The notes beneath the pieces are model-generated. The model was not told the DNA's origin. It saw only the letters and a program-made list of their open reading frames with translations, and ran no database searches. Position numbers and translations under genes: made by a program. Below are positions 56,721-64,000 of a stretch of DNA of 64,000 nucleotides, in pieces. The stretch comes from JBGVSA01 sp047605765 (lineage in GTDB: Bacteria; Pseudomonadota; Gammaproteobacteria; Burkholderiales; Rhodocyclaceae): contig JASGFB010000003.1 in NCBI GenBank assembly GCA_047605765.1, positions 9,575 to 73,574 on the forward strand, given 5' to 3'. Numbering within the stretch: the first letter of the stretch is position 1; each line of letters begins with the position of its first letter.

Positions 56721-56739
56721 ACAATTGAGAATCATTAGC
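56721..56739. promoter_or_regulatory. Fur-box-like site upstream of the siderophore locus
   Basis: ACAATTGAGAATCATTAGC matches the 19-base Fur consensus at 13 positions by eye, with GAGAATCATTA as the strong half. It lies 25 bases before the AraC-family gene. Confidence 0.65.
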
Positions 56740-56763
56740 ATTTAATATGCCTGCGTCCACAAC

Positions 56764-57615
56764 GTGTTTTCCTCAACCTGGTCACGCCACTTCTCGACCG
56801 ACATGACGATGTCGGCGGGATCAGTCGTGTCTCGCGAGCTGGTGGAGGTGACGACACCTGTCTTCGAGGGGCTACAGGTCATCGTGGCGTTGAACTGCCG
56901 GATGCGCAGCCGCGTCAATGGTTGCGCACCATTCGACATCGTGGAGCCGGGCGCCTATGTCGTGCTGGCTTCCGGTCGCCACGAAGGACATGACCGTATC
57001 GAGCCGCATGCGCTGCAGCGATTCGTGAGGATTGGCATTGATCCGGAAAGCGCGGACCGCAACGGTTTCGATCTTGCGAGGATCGCCCGGAGCGGTCGCA
57101 AGCGACTGTTCAGCAACGACATCATCGTCATGCACCAGCCGCTGACGCCGGCGCTGAAGGCAATTGCCACTCAGGCGTTGGCATGCCCGCTGCAAGGTGC
57201 GATGCGAGACGTTTTTTTGGCCGGCAAGGGCCTTGAACTGGCCGCTTTCGCTACGGATGCCATCCTGAGTTGCGGTGAGGCGGGGCGCTGCCGCCTTACA
57301 GGCGCCGACCTCGAGCGCATGTGGCACGCGCGCGAGCTTGCGCTGCAACACTATCAGCAGCCCCTCACCTTGCACGAGCTTGCGCGGCAGGTAGGCACCA
57401 ACGTCAACAAGCTGACCTTCGTTTTTCGACAAGTATTCGGCAAGAGCGTCTTCGAATACATCCAACATCATCGACTTCAGGAAGCCTATCGCATGCTGGC
57501 GACAGGCGCTTATTCGGTATCGGAAGTCGCTACCTTCGTCGGCTATGCGATTCCGCATTTTTCCACGACATTCCGCAAGCACTTCGGCTTCTCGCCAAGC
57601 CAGCTCGTTCACTGA
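56764..57615 (+). CDS. AraC-family regulator of siderophore uptake (PchR-like)
   Basis: 283 residues from GTG at 56764 (ATG at 56803 or 56809 are alternatives; none has a strong ribosome-binding site). The C-terminal two-HTH AraC domain starts near 185: LTLHELARQVGTNVNKLTFVFRQVFG, then YSVSEVATFVGYAIPHFSTTFRKHFG. The PchR-type proteins activate receptor genes with bound ferric siderophore. Preceded by a Fur-like site, followed by a TonB-dependent receptor. Confidence 0.85.
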   Translation: MFSSTWSRHFSTDMTMSAGSVVSRELVEVTTPVFEGLQVIVALNCRMRSRVNGCAPFDIVEPGAYVVLASGRHEGHDRIEPHALQRFVRIGIDPESADRNGFDLARIARSGRKRLFSNDIIVMHQPLTPALKAIATQALACPLQGAMRDVFLAGKGLELAAFATDAILSCGEAGRCRLTGADLERMWHARELALQHYQQPLTLHELARQVGTNVNKLTFVFRQVFGKSVFEYIQHHRLQEAYRMLATGAYSVSEVATFVGYAIPHFSTTFRKHFGFSPSQLVH

Positions 57616-57703
57616 GCCGATTCAGCCTTGATGCCGTGTCTGCCGCCTGTAGTGGTGGCGTCTTCGTGCCAGCGTGCTCCCCGTTTCAATACCTCGTGAA
57701 GAA

Positions 57704-57724
57704 AACGAAAGAGATAGTTTCGTT
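57704..57724. promoter_or_regulatory. Inverted repeat upstream of the siderophore receptor
   Basis: AACGAAA-N7-TTTCGTT, 71 bases before the receptor start. It is a candidate binding site for the neighbouring AraC protein; the role is inferred from position. Confidence 0.4.
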
Positions 57725-57794
57725 CCCTTAAGCGCCTTCGGTTGAGCGTTTTTACACTCGGTGAATTCTCATTCAAAAACGAGGAATGCTTCCG

Positions 57795-60029
57795 ATGTCG
57801 TGTTCAGTCCTTACGCCTCATTCCATGTTCTCTCGGCGCAGGCCGCGACCGGCAGCACTGGCGGTCGCAATCGCAGTCGGCCTGTCGTCACCCGCCTGGG
57901 CACAACGGACTGCACCTTCTGAGAATTCACAAGAAGCCCCCCAGACTCTGCCATCCGTGACTATCACGGGCACAGCTATCGGGGCGCCGTCGGAAGGCAC
58001 CGGATCCTACACGACCGAGAGCGCCACGGTGGGCTCGAAGATGCCCGCAACGCTCAAGGAGACGCCGCAGTCGATTTCAGTCATTACGCGCCAGCGCATC
58101 GAGGACCAGAACCTCACCACCCTCGATCAGGTGATGAGGCAAGCGACGGGCGTGACCACCGATCTGTCGGGTACGGCCGTGATCCCGGCGTTCTACATCC
58201 GTGGCTATCCCGTCGAATATTTCCAGTACGACGGCGTGCCGATTCAGACCGGTGGAGCTTCGTGGTCTCAGCCCGACATGATCATGTTCGACCGGGTGGA
58301 GGTGCTGCGCGGTGCTGGCGGTCTGTTCAATGGCGCCGGCCAGCCCGGCGGCGTCATCAACCTGGTGCGCAAACGTCCTTTCGCCACCCGCCAGTTCTCG
58401 GGATCGTTGAGCGCCGGCTCCTGGGATGCCTACCGCGGCGAGCTGGACTACAGCACACCACTGAATCAAAGCGGCTCTGCCAGGGGGCGTCTGGCGGCAG
58501 CCTACGATGACCGCAATTCGTATGTCGACTTTGCCAACGGCAAGCGAACTTCGCTCTATGGAATTATCGAAGTCGATCTCGCGCCGCAAACAACCCTCGC
58601 CCTGGGGGCCGGCTATCAGAAGCGGGATTGGCGACCCGCAATGATGGGTGTGCCACGCTACAAAGACGGTGGCGATCTCGGTCTGCCGCGCAGTACGTTC
58701 CTGAGCACGCCCTGGACGCACTGGGATTTCGAGACGACCCAGGTGTTCGCCGATGTGACGCATGAGTTGAGCGACGATTGGCAGATCAAGCTCAGCGCAG
58801 TGTCCGATCACGAGACCAGCGACCTCAAATACGCCTATGTGTCCGGCGCAGTAGATCGAGCGACCTTGGCTGGGCCGACGCTCAATGGCGGTGCGAACGC
58901 CTACGACAACAAGCAGTTGGCGCTGGACGCCAATCTTACCGGTGCGTTCCAGGCTTTCGGACGCCGCCACGAGGCCGTCCTTGGCGCCAACGGATATGAC
59001 CGGAAGGCCGATTCTCGGGGCGGTCAGCTTGTCGGATTCGGCAGAACGCCGGTCGACGTCTTTCACTTCGATCCGTCTTCCATCGCTGATCCGGGAGAAC
59101 CTCGATGGACCAGTAACAGCCGCACGGACACCAGGCAATATGGTGTCTACGGAGCGACCCGGCTGAATCTGAGCGATCCGTTGACTCTGCTTCTGGGGGG
59201 CCGGGTTAGTTGGTGGGATACGCAAATGCAGAATCGACGGACCGGTGCAACGACTTCCGACTACAAGGAGGATGGTCGTTTCACCCCCTACGCCGGTCTC
59301 GTCTATGACCTGACCTCGAACTGGTCGGCCTATGCGAGCTATGCCGACATCTTCCGCGTTCAAAGCAACTACAAGGATCAGAGTGGCAATGGCCTGCCGC
59401 CCGTTGTGGGCGCCAACTATGAAGTCGGCATGAAAGGGGCGTACTACGGTGGCAAGCTCAATCTGGCCTTTGCCGTCTTCCGCATCGACGAGACGAATCG
59501 AGCAATTCAGGTGACGCCAACGGTGGTGGATAGCTGCTGCTACGCAACCAACGGCAAAGTTCGAAGCGAAGGTTTCGAGACGGAAATCTCCGGGCAATTG
59601 CTACCCGGGTGGCAACTGACGGCAGGCTACACGTTCAATTCCACCAAGTATCTGAAAGACGCAACCTATGAAGGGCAACCGTTTCGAAGCATAGCGCCCA
59701 GACACCTGCTGCGTCTGTGGACCTCATATCGCCTGCCGGGCGAGTGGAGCGCCTGGGATGTGGGGGGCGGCGTTGATGCGCAAAGTGGCACGTACAGCCA
59801 GGGCGGAAATCCGAGCGTCCGTGTTCAGCAAGGCGGATATTCGGTTGCCAGCCTGCGTGCAGGTTATCGGATCGACAAGACCTGGTCGCTCGCGCTGAGC
59901 ATCAACAATCTGTTCGACAGGACCTATTACTCGCGCCTCGGCACCGCAGGCCGATTCGGACCTGCGAACTTTGGCAACGTCTATGGGGAACCACGCAACG
60001 TAGTGCTCACATTGAGGGCGAAGCTATGA
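57795..60029 (+). CDS. TonB-dependent ferric-siderophore receptor
   Basis: 744 residues. Signal peptide to about residue 37 (ending SPAWAQ), TonB-box region (LPSVTITGTAI), plug domain (KETPQSISVITRQRIEDQNL, VLRGAGGLFNGAGQPGGVIN) and a 22-strand barrel ending in RAKL. No N-terminal signalling (STN) domain, so it does not act through an anti-sigma factor. Of the FpvA/FhuE-like siderophore class. The ATG at 57795 has AGGA nine bases upstream; the ATG at 57786 is too close to it. Confidence 0.94.
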   Translation: MSCSVLTPHSMFSRRRPRPAALAVAIAVGLSSPAWAQRTAPSENSQEAPQTLPSVTITGTAIGAPSEGTGSYTTESATVGSKMPATLKETPQSISVITRQRIEDQNLTTLDQVMRQATGVTTDLSGTAVIPAFYIRGYPVEYFQYDGVPIQTGGASWSQPDMIMFDRVEVLRGAGGLFNGAGQPGGVINLVRKRPFATRQFSGSLSAGSWDAYRGELDYSTPLNQSGSARGRLAAAYDDRNSYVDFANGKRTSLYGIIEVDLAPQTTLALGAGYQKRDWRPAMMGVPRYKDGGDLGLPRSTFLSTPWTHWDFETTQVFADVTHELSDDWQIKLSAVSDHETSDLKYAYVSGAVDRATLAGPTLNGGANAYDNKQLALDANLTGAFQAFGRRHEAVLGANGYDRKADSRGGQLVGFGRTPVDVFHFDPSSIADPGEPRWTSNSRTDTRQYGVYGATRLNLSDPLTLLLGGRVSWWDTQMQNRRTGATTSDYKEDGRFTPYAGLVYDLTSNWSAYASYADIFRVQSNYKDQSGNGLPPVVGANYEVGMKGAYYGGKLNLAFAVFRIDETNRAIQVTPTVVDSCCYATNGKVRSEGFETEISGQLLPGWQLTAGYTFNSTKYLKDATYEGQPFRSIAPRHLLRLWTSYRLPGEWSAWDVGGGVDAQSGTYSQGGNPSVRVQQGGYSVASLRAGYRIDKTWSLALSINNLFDRTYYSRLGTAGRFGPANFGNVYGEPRNVVLTLRAKL

Positions 60030-60589
60030 ACAAGCGTCTTGCGACGATGGTGTTCTCTGTCCGGAGGCTGCTGCTCGCGTTGCTACTGCTTGGCACATTG
60101 GTTCAGCCAGGGTGGGCTCGTACTCCCTCACCATTCACATTTCCTTCGATAGTCAAAGTGCCAGCGTGGATCGGCGAATTCCGTTGGCTCATGCGAATGG
60201 AAGATCATACCGGCGACCCTTTCCGACTTCGCCTCGGCTTCACGGCACTGCCGAACGGTGACTGGTCGGTAACGGGTTCGCTGCTGCTCGACGATGCTGA
60301 ATTGGGGAGCATCGGATCGGCGCGATTAAGCGAAGGCCGGCTTGTCGTGGATCTGCTGGTCAGCGGGAGCGTCCGAAACGTACCGCCGGATGATGATAAG
60401 CGTGCCTTGTATCCGCCGGGGCAGGTGCCCGCAAGAATCAGCTCAGCCGGGTTGGCCACTATCCGGATTGAGCTCGACCCGCGCCGCCTGGATGGCACGG
60501 CCTCCATGTACATGGTGAACGTCGTCAGCGGAAATCTTGCGCAAGGTCCCTTCTACGCAGAAAGCACCGTCACCCTGGACGACGAGTAG
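60026..60589 (+). CDS. Exported protein of siderophore locus
   Basis: 187 residues. Signal peptide about 1-31 (LLALLLLGTLVQPGWA) then a mature domain of alternating strands (RLRLGFTALPNGDWSVTGSL, RLVVDLLVSGSV). The start overlaps the receptor stop (ATGA), so it is part of the receptor operon. No family recognised. Confidence 0.75.
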   Translation: MNKRLATMVFSVRRLLLALLLLGTLVQPGWARTPSPFTFPSIVKVPAWIGEFRWLMRMEDHTGDPFRLRLGFTALPNGDWSVTGSLLLDDAELGSIGSARLSEGRLVVDLLVSGSVRNVPPDDDKRALYPPGQVPARISSAGLATIRIELDPRRLDGTASMYMVNVVSGNLAQGPFYAESTVTLDDE

Positions 60590-60591
60590 CC

Positions 60592-60705
60592 ATGGTGCGG
60601 CAAGTCTGGTTGCAGCCCCATCGCGGGATCGCCTTGACCGTCGGCTTCGTGCTTGCGCTGGTCATCGGGATCGGGGCTGTCATCATCGGGGTGCGTTCCG
60701 CGTAG
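60592..60705 (+). CDS. 37-residue single-span membrane peptide
   Basis: Frame directly after the exported protein (two bases): MVRQVWLQPHRGIALTVGF then a hydrophobic LALVIGIGAVIIGV segment and a stop. It resembles the first helix of a PepSY-type membrane protein found in siderophore operons, so it could be either a real small protein or the remnant of a larger one. Confidence 0.5.
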   Translation: MVRQVWLQPHRGIALTVGFVLALVIGIGAVIIGVRSA

Positions 60706-60769
60706 GAAATGAATGGTCGCCCGTCTGCGAGGCCGGGTGTTCTCTTTTCCGAATCGCTGCCTTTGCCAT

Positions 60770-61591
60770 CTAGACGGTTGCCCGCTTCATGCTCAGCATC
60801 GAGCGCATGCCGGACAGGAATTGCTCGTCGGTGCTGTGCCAGCGCGCCTGGGCAAGATGAACACTGTCGGGGCCGGCGGGAAACCGTAGCGTGTCGGTGT
60901 CGTCGATGGCTGCGGCATAGACCGCGGCGGCGACTTCCTGCGCGGTCGTCGTCGCACCCGGGGCGCTGAACTGGGCGAACAGCTGGGCGGCGTATGCCGC
61001 GTAGGGATCGGAGACCAGACCGTCCATGCGCGCCTGTCCGTTGGCCGCGAAAGCGGTGTCCGGACCGTAGCCGGGTTCGACCAGGCGGACCCGCACGCCG
61101 ACGGATTCAAGCTCAAAATACAAAGCCTCGGTGAACCCTTCGATGGCCCATTTGCTGGCGGCGTAGGGCGCTACCATTGGCATGCCGGCGAAGCACACGC
61201 TGGATGTGACGTTGATGATGGTGCCCTGGCCACGTTGGCGCATCTGCGGAATGAGCGCCTGCGTCATGGCTACGACCCCGAATGTGTTGGTTTCAAATAC
61301 CTCGCGGATCGTTTCCAATGGTGTGCTTTCGAGGGGCGAGAGCAGACCGATGCCGGCGTTGTTCACCAGCACGTCGATGTTGCCGAACGCATCGACGCCC
61401 TGGGCCACGGCGCTGGCGATGCTGGCCTCGTCCGTCACGTCGAGGCGGACGACGCGCAGGCGTTCATGTTTCATGAAGCCGGCAACGGGCTTGCGCATCG
61501 TGGCGACGACGTTCCAGCCCTGGTTGATGAAATGCTCGGCAGTGGCCTTGCCATAGCCCGAAGAACAGCCGGTGATCAGTGCGGTTTTCAT
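60770..61591 (-). CDS. Classical SDR-family oxidoreductase
   Basis: 273 residues with an intact active site: GCSSGYG (8-14), NNAG (77-80), Ser131, and YAASK (Tyr143, Lys147). It belongs to the group annotated as SDR oxidoreductases without fixed substrate. ATG 61591 has GGAG nine bases upstream; an ATG two codons earlier is too close. Divergent from an AraC gene across an inverted repeat, so probably its target. Confidence 0.9.
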   Translation of the reverse strand: MKTALITGCSSGYGKATAEHFINQGWNVVATMRKPVAGFMKHERLRVVRLDVTDEASIASAVAQGVDAFGNIDVLVNNAGIGLLSPLESTPLETIREVFETNTFGVVAMTQALIPQMRQRGQGTIINVTSSVCFAGMPMVAPYAASKWAIEGFTEALYFELESVGVRVRLVEPGYGPDTAFAANGQARMDGLVSDPYAAYAAQLFAQFSAPGATTTAQEVAAAVYAAAIDDTDTLRFPAGPDSVHLAQARWHSTDEQFLSGMRSMLSMKRATV

Positions 61592-61592
61592 C

Positions 61593-61620
61593 TTCATTCA
61601 CTCCGTGTGGGGTGAATGAA
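61593..61620. promoter_or_regulatory. Operator-like inverted repeat between SDR and AraC genes
   Basis: TTCATTCAC-N10-GTGAATGAA, perfect 9-base arms, in the 77-base gap between the divergent genes. Confidence 0.5.
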
Positions 61621-61668
61621 TCCTAGATGGGTTGGCTAAGACGATAAATATTGCATAGTCTGTATCTC

Positions 61669-62637
61669 ATGCGAGATCGTCTAAGTTCGGATCCGTTGGC
61701 TTCGATCGTCAGCCTGCTGCGTCCGCAAACCGTGTTGTCGAAGTTCGTCAGTGGCGCCGGCCGCTGGGCGGTACAGTACCCGAGTCATGGGCATCCCAGT
61801 TTTGCCTTGATGCTCAAGGGGGCGTGCTGGCTTCATATCGACGGCGCCAAACCCTTCCTGTTCGAGCAGGGTGACTATGTGCTGCTGCCGGCCACGCCGG
61901 GTTTCAGAATGGGCAGCGAACCGGACGCGTTGGCAAGTGCGACCACGCGTGTTGCCCAGACCGATCCCGTCGAAGAGGTGCGCCACGGTGAGCAACAAAA
62001 CGAAGCCACAGTCAGGATGCTGGGCGGATTCTTTCTGTTCGATTCGACCAACTCACCGTTGCTGGTGGGCTTGCTACCGACGGTGGTCCACATTAAGCCT
62101 ACCGATGTCGGGGCGGAGCGCTTGGCCTGGATCGCCCGCGCCATCGGTGAAGAGAGTGCGAGTGCGCGGCCGGGTGGGGACGCGGTCCTGACGCGGCTTG
62201 TCGAGATCATGCTGATCGAAGCAATGCGCTGGCGCCCCGCACACGACGCTGACGGTGCGCCGCTCTCCGGCTTGTTGGCGGGCCTGGCCGACACGCGCAT
62301 GGCAGTCGCGTTGCGCCTCATCCACGACGACGTGGCACGGCGTTGGACGATCGAGGAACTGGCTGGCCGGATCGGCATGTCGCGGGCCGCTTTCGCCGCG
62401 CGCTTTGCGCAGGTGCTGGGGGTGCCGCCCATGGAGTACGTGCTGCGATGGCGCATGGCCTTGGCCAAGGAGATGCTGTGGCACGATGGCCTGTCGTTGG
62501 GCGAGGTCGCGCACGCCATCGGTTACCAGTCGGCCAGTGCATTCAGCACGGCCTTCAGTCGATCGGTGGGGATGTCGCCCAGTACGTTCGCGCGGACCGG
62601 GCGCACCAGCACCCTCGGCCGCCGGCTCGACGCCTGA
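61669..62637 (+). CDS. AraC-family regulator with cupin domain
   Basis: 322 residues. N-terminal cupin (GRWAVQYPSHGHPSFALMLKG is the His-containing part) and C-terminal AraC HTH pair starting near 215 (WTIEELAGRIGMSRAAFAARF, then LSLGEVAHAIGYQSASAFSTAF). The ATG at 61669 is preferred over an upstream TTG. Usually such proteins regulate the divergent oxidoreductase gene. Confidence 0.92.
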   Translation: MRDRLSSDPLASIVSLLRPQTVLSKFVSGAGRWAVQYPSHGHPSFALMLKGACWLHIDGAKPFLFEQGDYVLLPATPGFRMGSEPDALASATTRVAQTDPVEEVRHGEQQNEATVRMLGGFFLFDSTNSPLLVGLLPTVVHIKPTDVGAERLAWIARAIGEESASARPGGDAVLTRLVEIMLIEAMRWRPAHDADGAPLSGLLAGLADTRMAVALRLIHDDVARRWTIEELAGRIGMSRAAFAARFAQVLGVPPMEYVLRWRMALAKEMLWHDGLSLGEVAHAIGYQSASAFSTAFSRSVGMSPSTFARTGRTSTLGRRLDA

Positions 62638-62733
62638 CGTGGATGGCGGAGCCGGGCGCCACAGAGCAGCCTACGATATCGTCGATTTGTACAGGGAGCC
62701 GCCGCCGAAGCGGTGCCCGCCAGGAACGGAAGC

Positions 62734-63471
62734 ATGAACGCACTCGCATCGCCCTTGTTCAGTCTGCGCAGTTATGGCGCCGAGGGGCTGGCGCACGCCC
62801 ATGATCACGTGCAGCTTGTCCTGCCGCTGCACGGGGCCCTGGAGATCGAATCCGAGGGGCGGGGCGGGCGCCTCGAGGCGTCGCGCGGGATCGTCATTGT
62901 GCCGGGCGCGCGCCATAGTCAGTCGGCCGTCGGCGCCAACCGATTCCTGATCGTCGACTGCGATGTCGCACACCTGGGCGAGGCGCGCATCGAGCATTGG
63001 TCGCGCCAGCCGTTCGTAGCCCTCTCGGAGGCGGCGCGGCGTTTGATTGAATTCATCGAGCTGCGTACCGATCCCGCACAGGCGCAGGCCGCGCTGACCG
63101 CACATGCCTGGCCGCTCCTGCTCGACACGCTGGTCGATGGCGTTGCATCGGCGGGCTCCCGATTGGGCGGGTTGCTGCGGCGCATCGAGTACGCCCTGGA
63201 TGAGCACTGGCCGGTGGCGCGCATGGCCGGGCTGGCAGGCATGAGCGTGAGCCGTACGCATGCGCTTTTCCAGTCTGAACTGGGTGCCACGCCACAGCAG
63301 TGGCTGGCCGAAGCGCGCCTGCGCCACGCGCGTCATCTACTCGCGCAGTCGGACTTGGCGCTCGCCGAGATCGCCCTGCGCGTGGGCTATTCCGACCAGA
63401 CCGCGCTGACGCGGGCGATGCGACGCCTGACCCGGATGACGCCTGCGGCCTACCGGCGCCAGCATCGATAG
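62734..63471 (+). CDS. AraC-family regulator
   Basis: 245 residues. N-terminal cupin-like domain (AHAHDHVQLVLPLHG) and C-terminal HTH pair (WPVARMAGLAGMSVSRTHALF, LALAEIALRVGYSDQTALTRAM). AACGGAAG precedes the ATG. The DMT gene 78 bases downstream on the same strand may be its target. Confidence 0.9.
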   Translation: MNALASPLFSLRSYGAEGLAHAHDHVQLVLPLHGALEIESEGRGGRLEASRGIVIVPGARHSQSAVGANRFLIVDCDVAHLGEARIEHWSRQPFVALSEAARRLIEFIELRTDPAQAQAALTAHAWPLLLDTLVDGVASAGSRLGGLLRRIEYALDEHWPVARMAGLAGMSVSRTHALFQSELGATPQQWLAEARLRHARHLLAQSDLALAEIALRVGYSDQTALTRAMRRLTRMTPAAYRRQHR

Positions 63472-63548
63472 TAGCCGCCGCCAAACGGCGCGAGTCCGAG
63501 TCAAGACACCGGTCATCGGCACTGTCATGCTGGCGGCGGAGGTGATCG

Positions 63549-64000
63549 ATGCATCATGAAGGTCGGATGTTGCTGGGTATTGGCAATGGGGTCATGGCGG
63601 GGGCGCTGTGGGGATTGGTCTTTCTTGCGCCCTTGCTGCTGCCGGCGTTTTCGTCGGGGCAACTGGCCGCCGCGCGCTACCTGGTATACGGCGTGTTCGC
63701 ACTGGTATTGCTGATGCCGCGCTGGCGTGCGCTGCCGCGCTTGAGCGGGGCGGCATGGTGGGCCTTGGTGTGGCTCAGCCTGCTCGGCAATATCGTGTAC
63801 TACGTCTTTCTGGCACGTGCCGTTCAATTGGCGGGCGGCGCGGCCACCTCGCTCATCGTCGGCCTGCTGCCTGTGGTGGTGTCGGTGGCCGGCGCGCGCG
63901 AGGACGGGGCGGTGAGTCTGCGCCGTCTGTCCTTGCCGATGTTGCTGTGTTGCGTGGGCGTGGTGTGCATTGCGTTCGAATCGCTGCGCGTGGCCGGGCC
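63549..64000 (+). CDS. DMT/EamA-type transporter, N-terminal part (runs off window)
   Basis: 150 residues visible without a stop. ATG at 63549 with a perfect GGAGGTG five bases upstream. Five hydrophobic helices: GVMAGALWGLVFLAPLLLP first, then LLGNIVYYVFLARAVQLAGG and SLIVGLLPVVVSVAG, which is the EamA pattern. Probably a metabolite exporter. Confidence 0.8.
   Translation, partial: MHHEGRMLLGIGNGVMAGALWGLVFLAPLLLPAFSSGQLAAARYLVYGVFALVLLMPRWRALPRLSGAAWWALVWLSLLGNIVYYVFLARAVQLAGGAATSLIVGLLPVVVSVAGAREDGAVSLRRLSLPMLLCCVGVVCIAFESLRVAG

Overview
The window is high-GC betaproteobacterial chromosome. It carries the conserved envelope/translation run rpsB-tsf-pyrH-frr-uppS-cdsA-dxr-rseP-bamA-skp-lpxD-fabZ-lpxA-lpxB-rnhB, several tripartite tricarboxylate (Tct/Bug) components and guaB-guaA in a Bordetella/Achromobacter-like order. 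I infer a member of the Burkholderiales, most likely Alcaligenaceae; the genus cannot be fixed from the sequence alone. Left part (1-20.3 kb): a minus-strand operon of a TctBAC uptake system, an SDR protein and a four-domain rhodanese protein lies downstream of a LysR regulator; then come a KdgK-like sugar kinase, an MFS transporter, the 3-oxoadipate module pcaIJF with an IclR regulator, a YgjP-like metallopeptidase, an AsmA-family protein, a small membrane protein, glnD and map. Core part (20.4-42.7 kb): the large plus-strand gene run for translation, isoprenoid/phospholipid, outer-membrane assembly and lipid A synthesis, then rnhB, an RNA methyltransferase, an FNT channel, a stomatin-like protein, smpB, ratA-rnfH, a DUF4124 protein and guaB-guaA. 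Island (42,695-56,015): a 13.3-kb element sits at the 3' end of guaA, bounded by a 13-bp direct repeat that contains the guaA stop codon at the left end. It encodes a P4-type tyrosine integrase with arm-like repeats at both ends, an AlpA-type regulator, a RepA (RPA-type) initiator followed by an oriV-like region (DnaA box, three iterons, AT-rich tract), and IncP-like traK and traJ flanking an oriT-like sequence with no relaxase gene. It also has RK2-like parDE, a KleE-like protein and a serine resolvase. Cargo includes a three-gene operon (TIGR04255-like protein, membrane-anchored HTH protein, HDCD-motif protein) and an unassigned beta-rich/membrane protein at the end of the parDE transcription unit. 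It reads as an IncP-related mobilisable plasmid captured as an integrative element. Immediately right of it is the wreck of a second, related integrase with its own repeats, so guaA has been hit at least twice. Right part (56.7-64 kb): an iron-uptake locus (Fur-box-like site, AraC regulator, TonB-dependent siderophore receptor, secreted protein, 37-residue membrane peptide), an SDR gene divergent from an AraC regulator across a 9-bp inverted repeat, another AraC regulator, and the start of a DMT/EamA-type transporter that runs off the window. No tRNA, rRNA or CRISPR array was seen.
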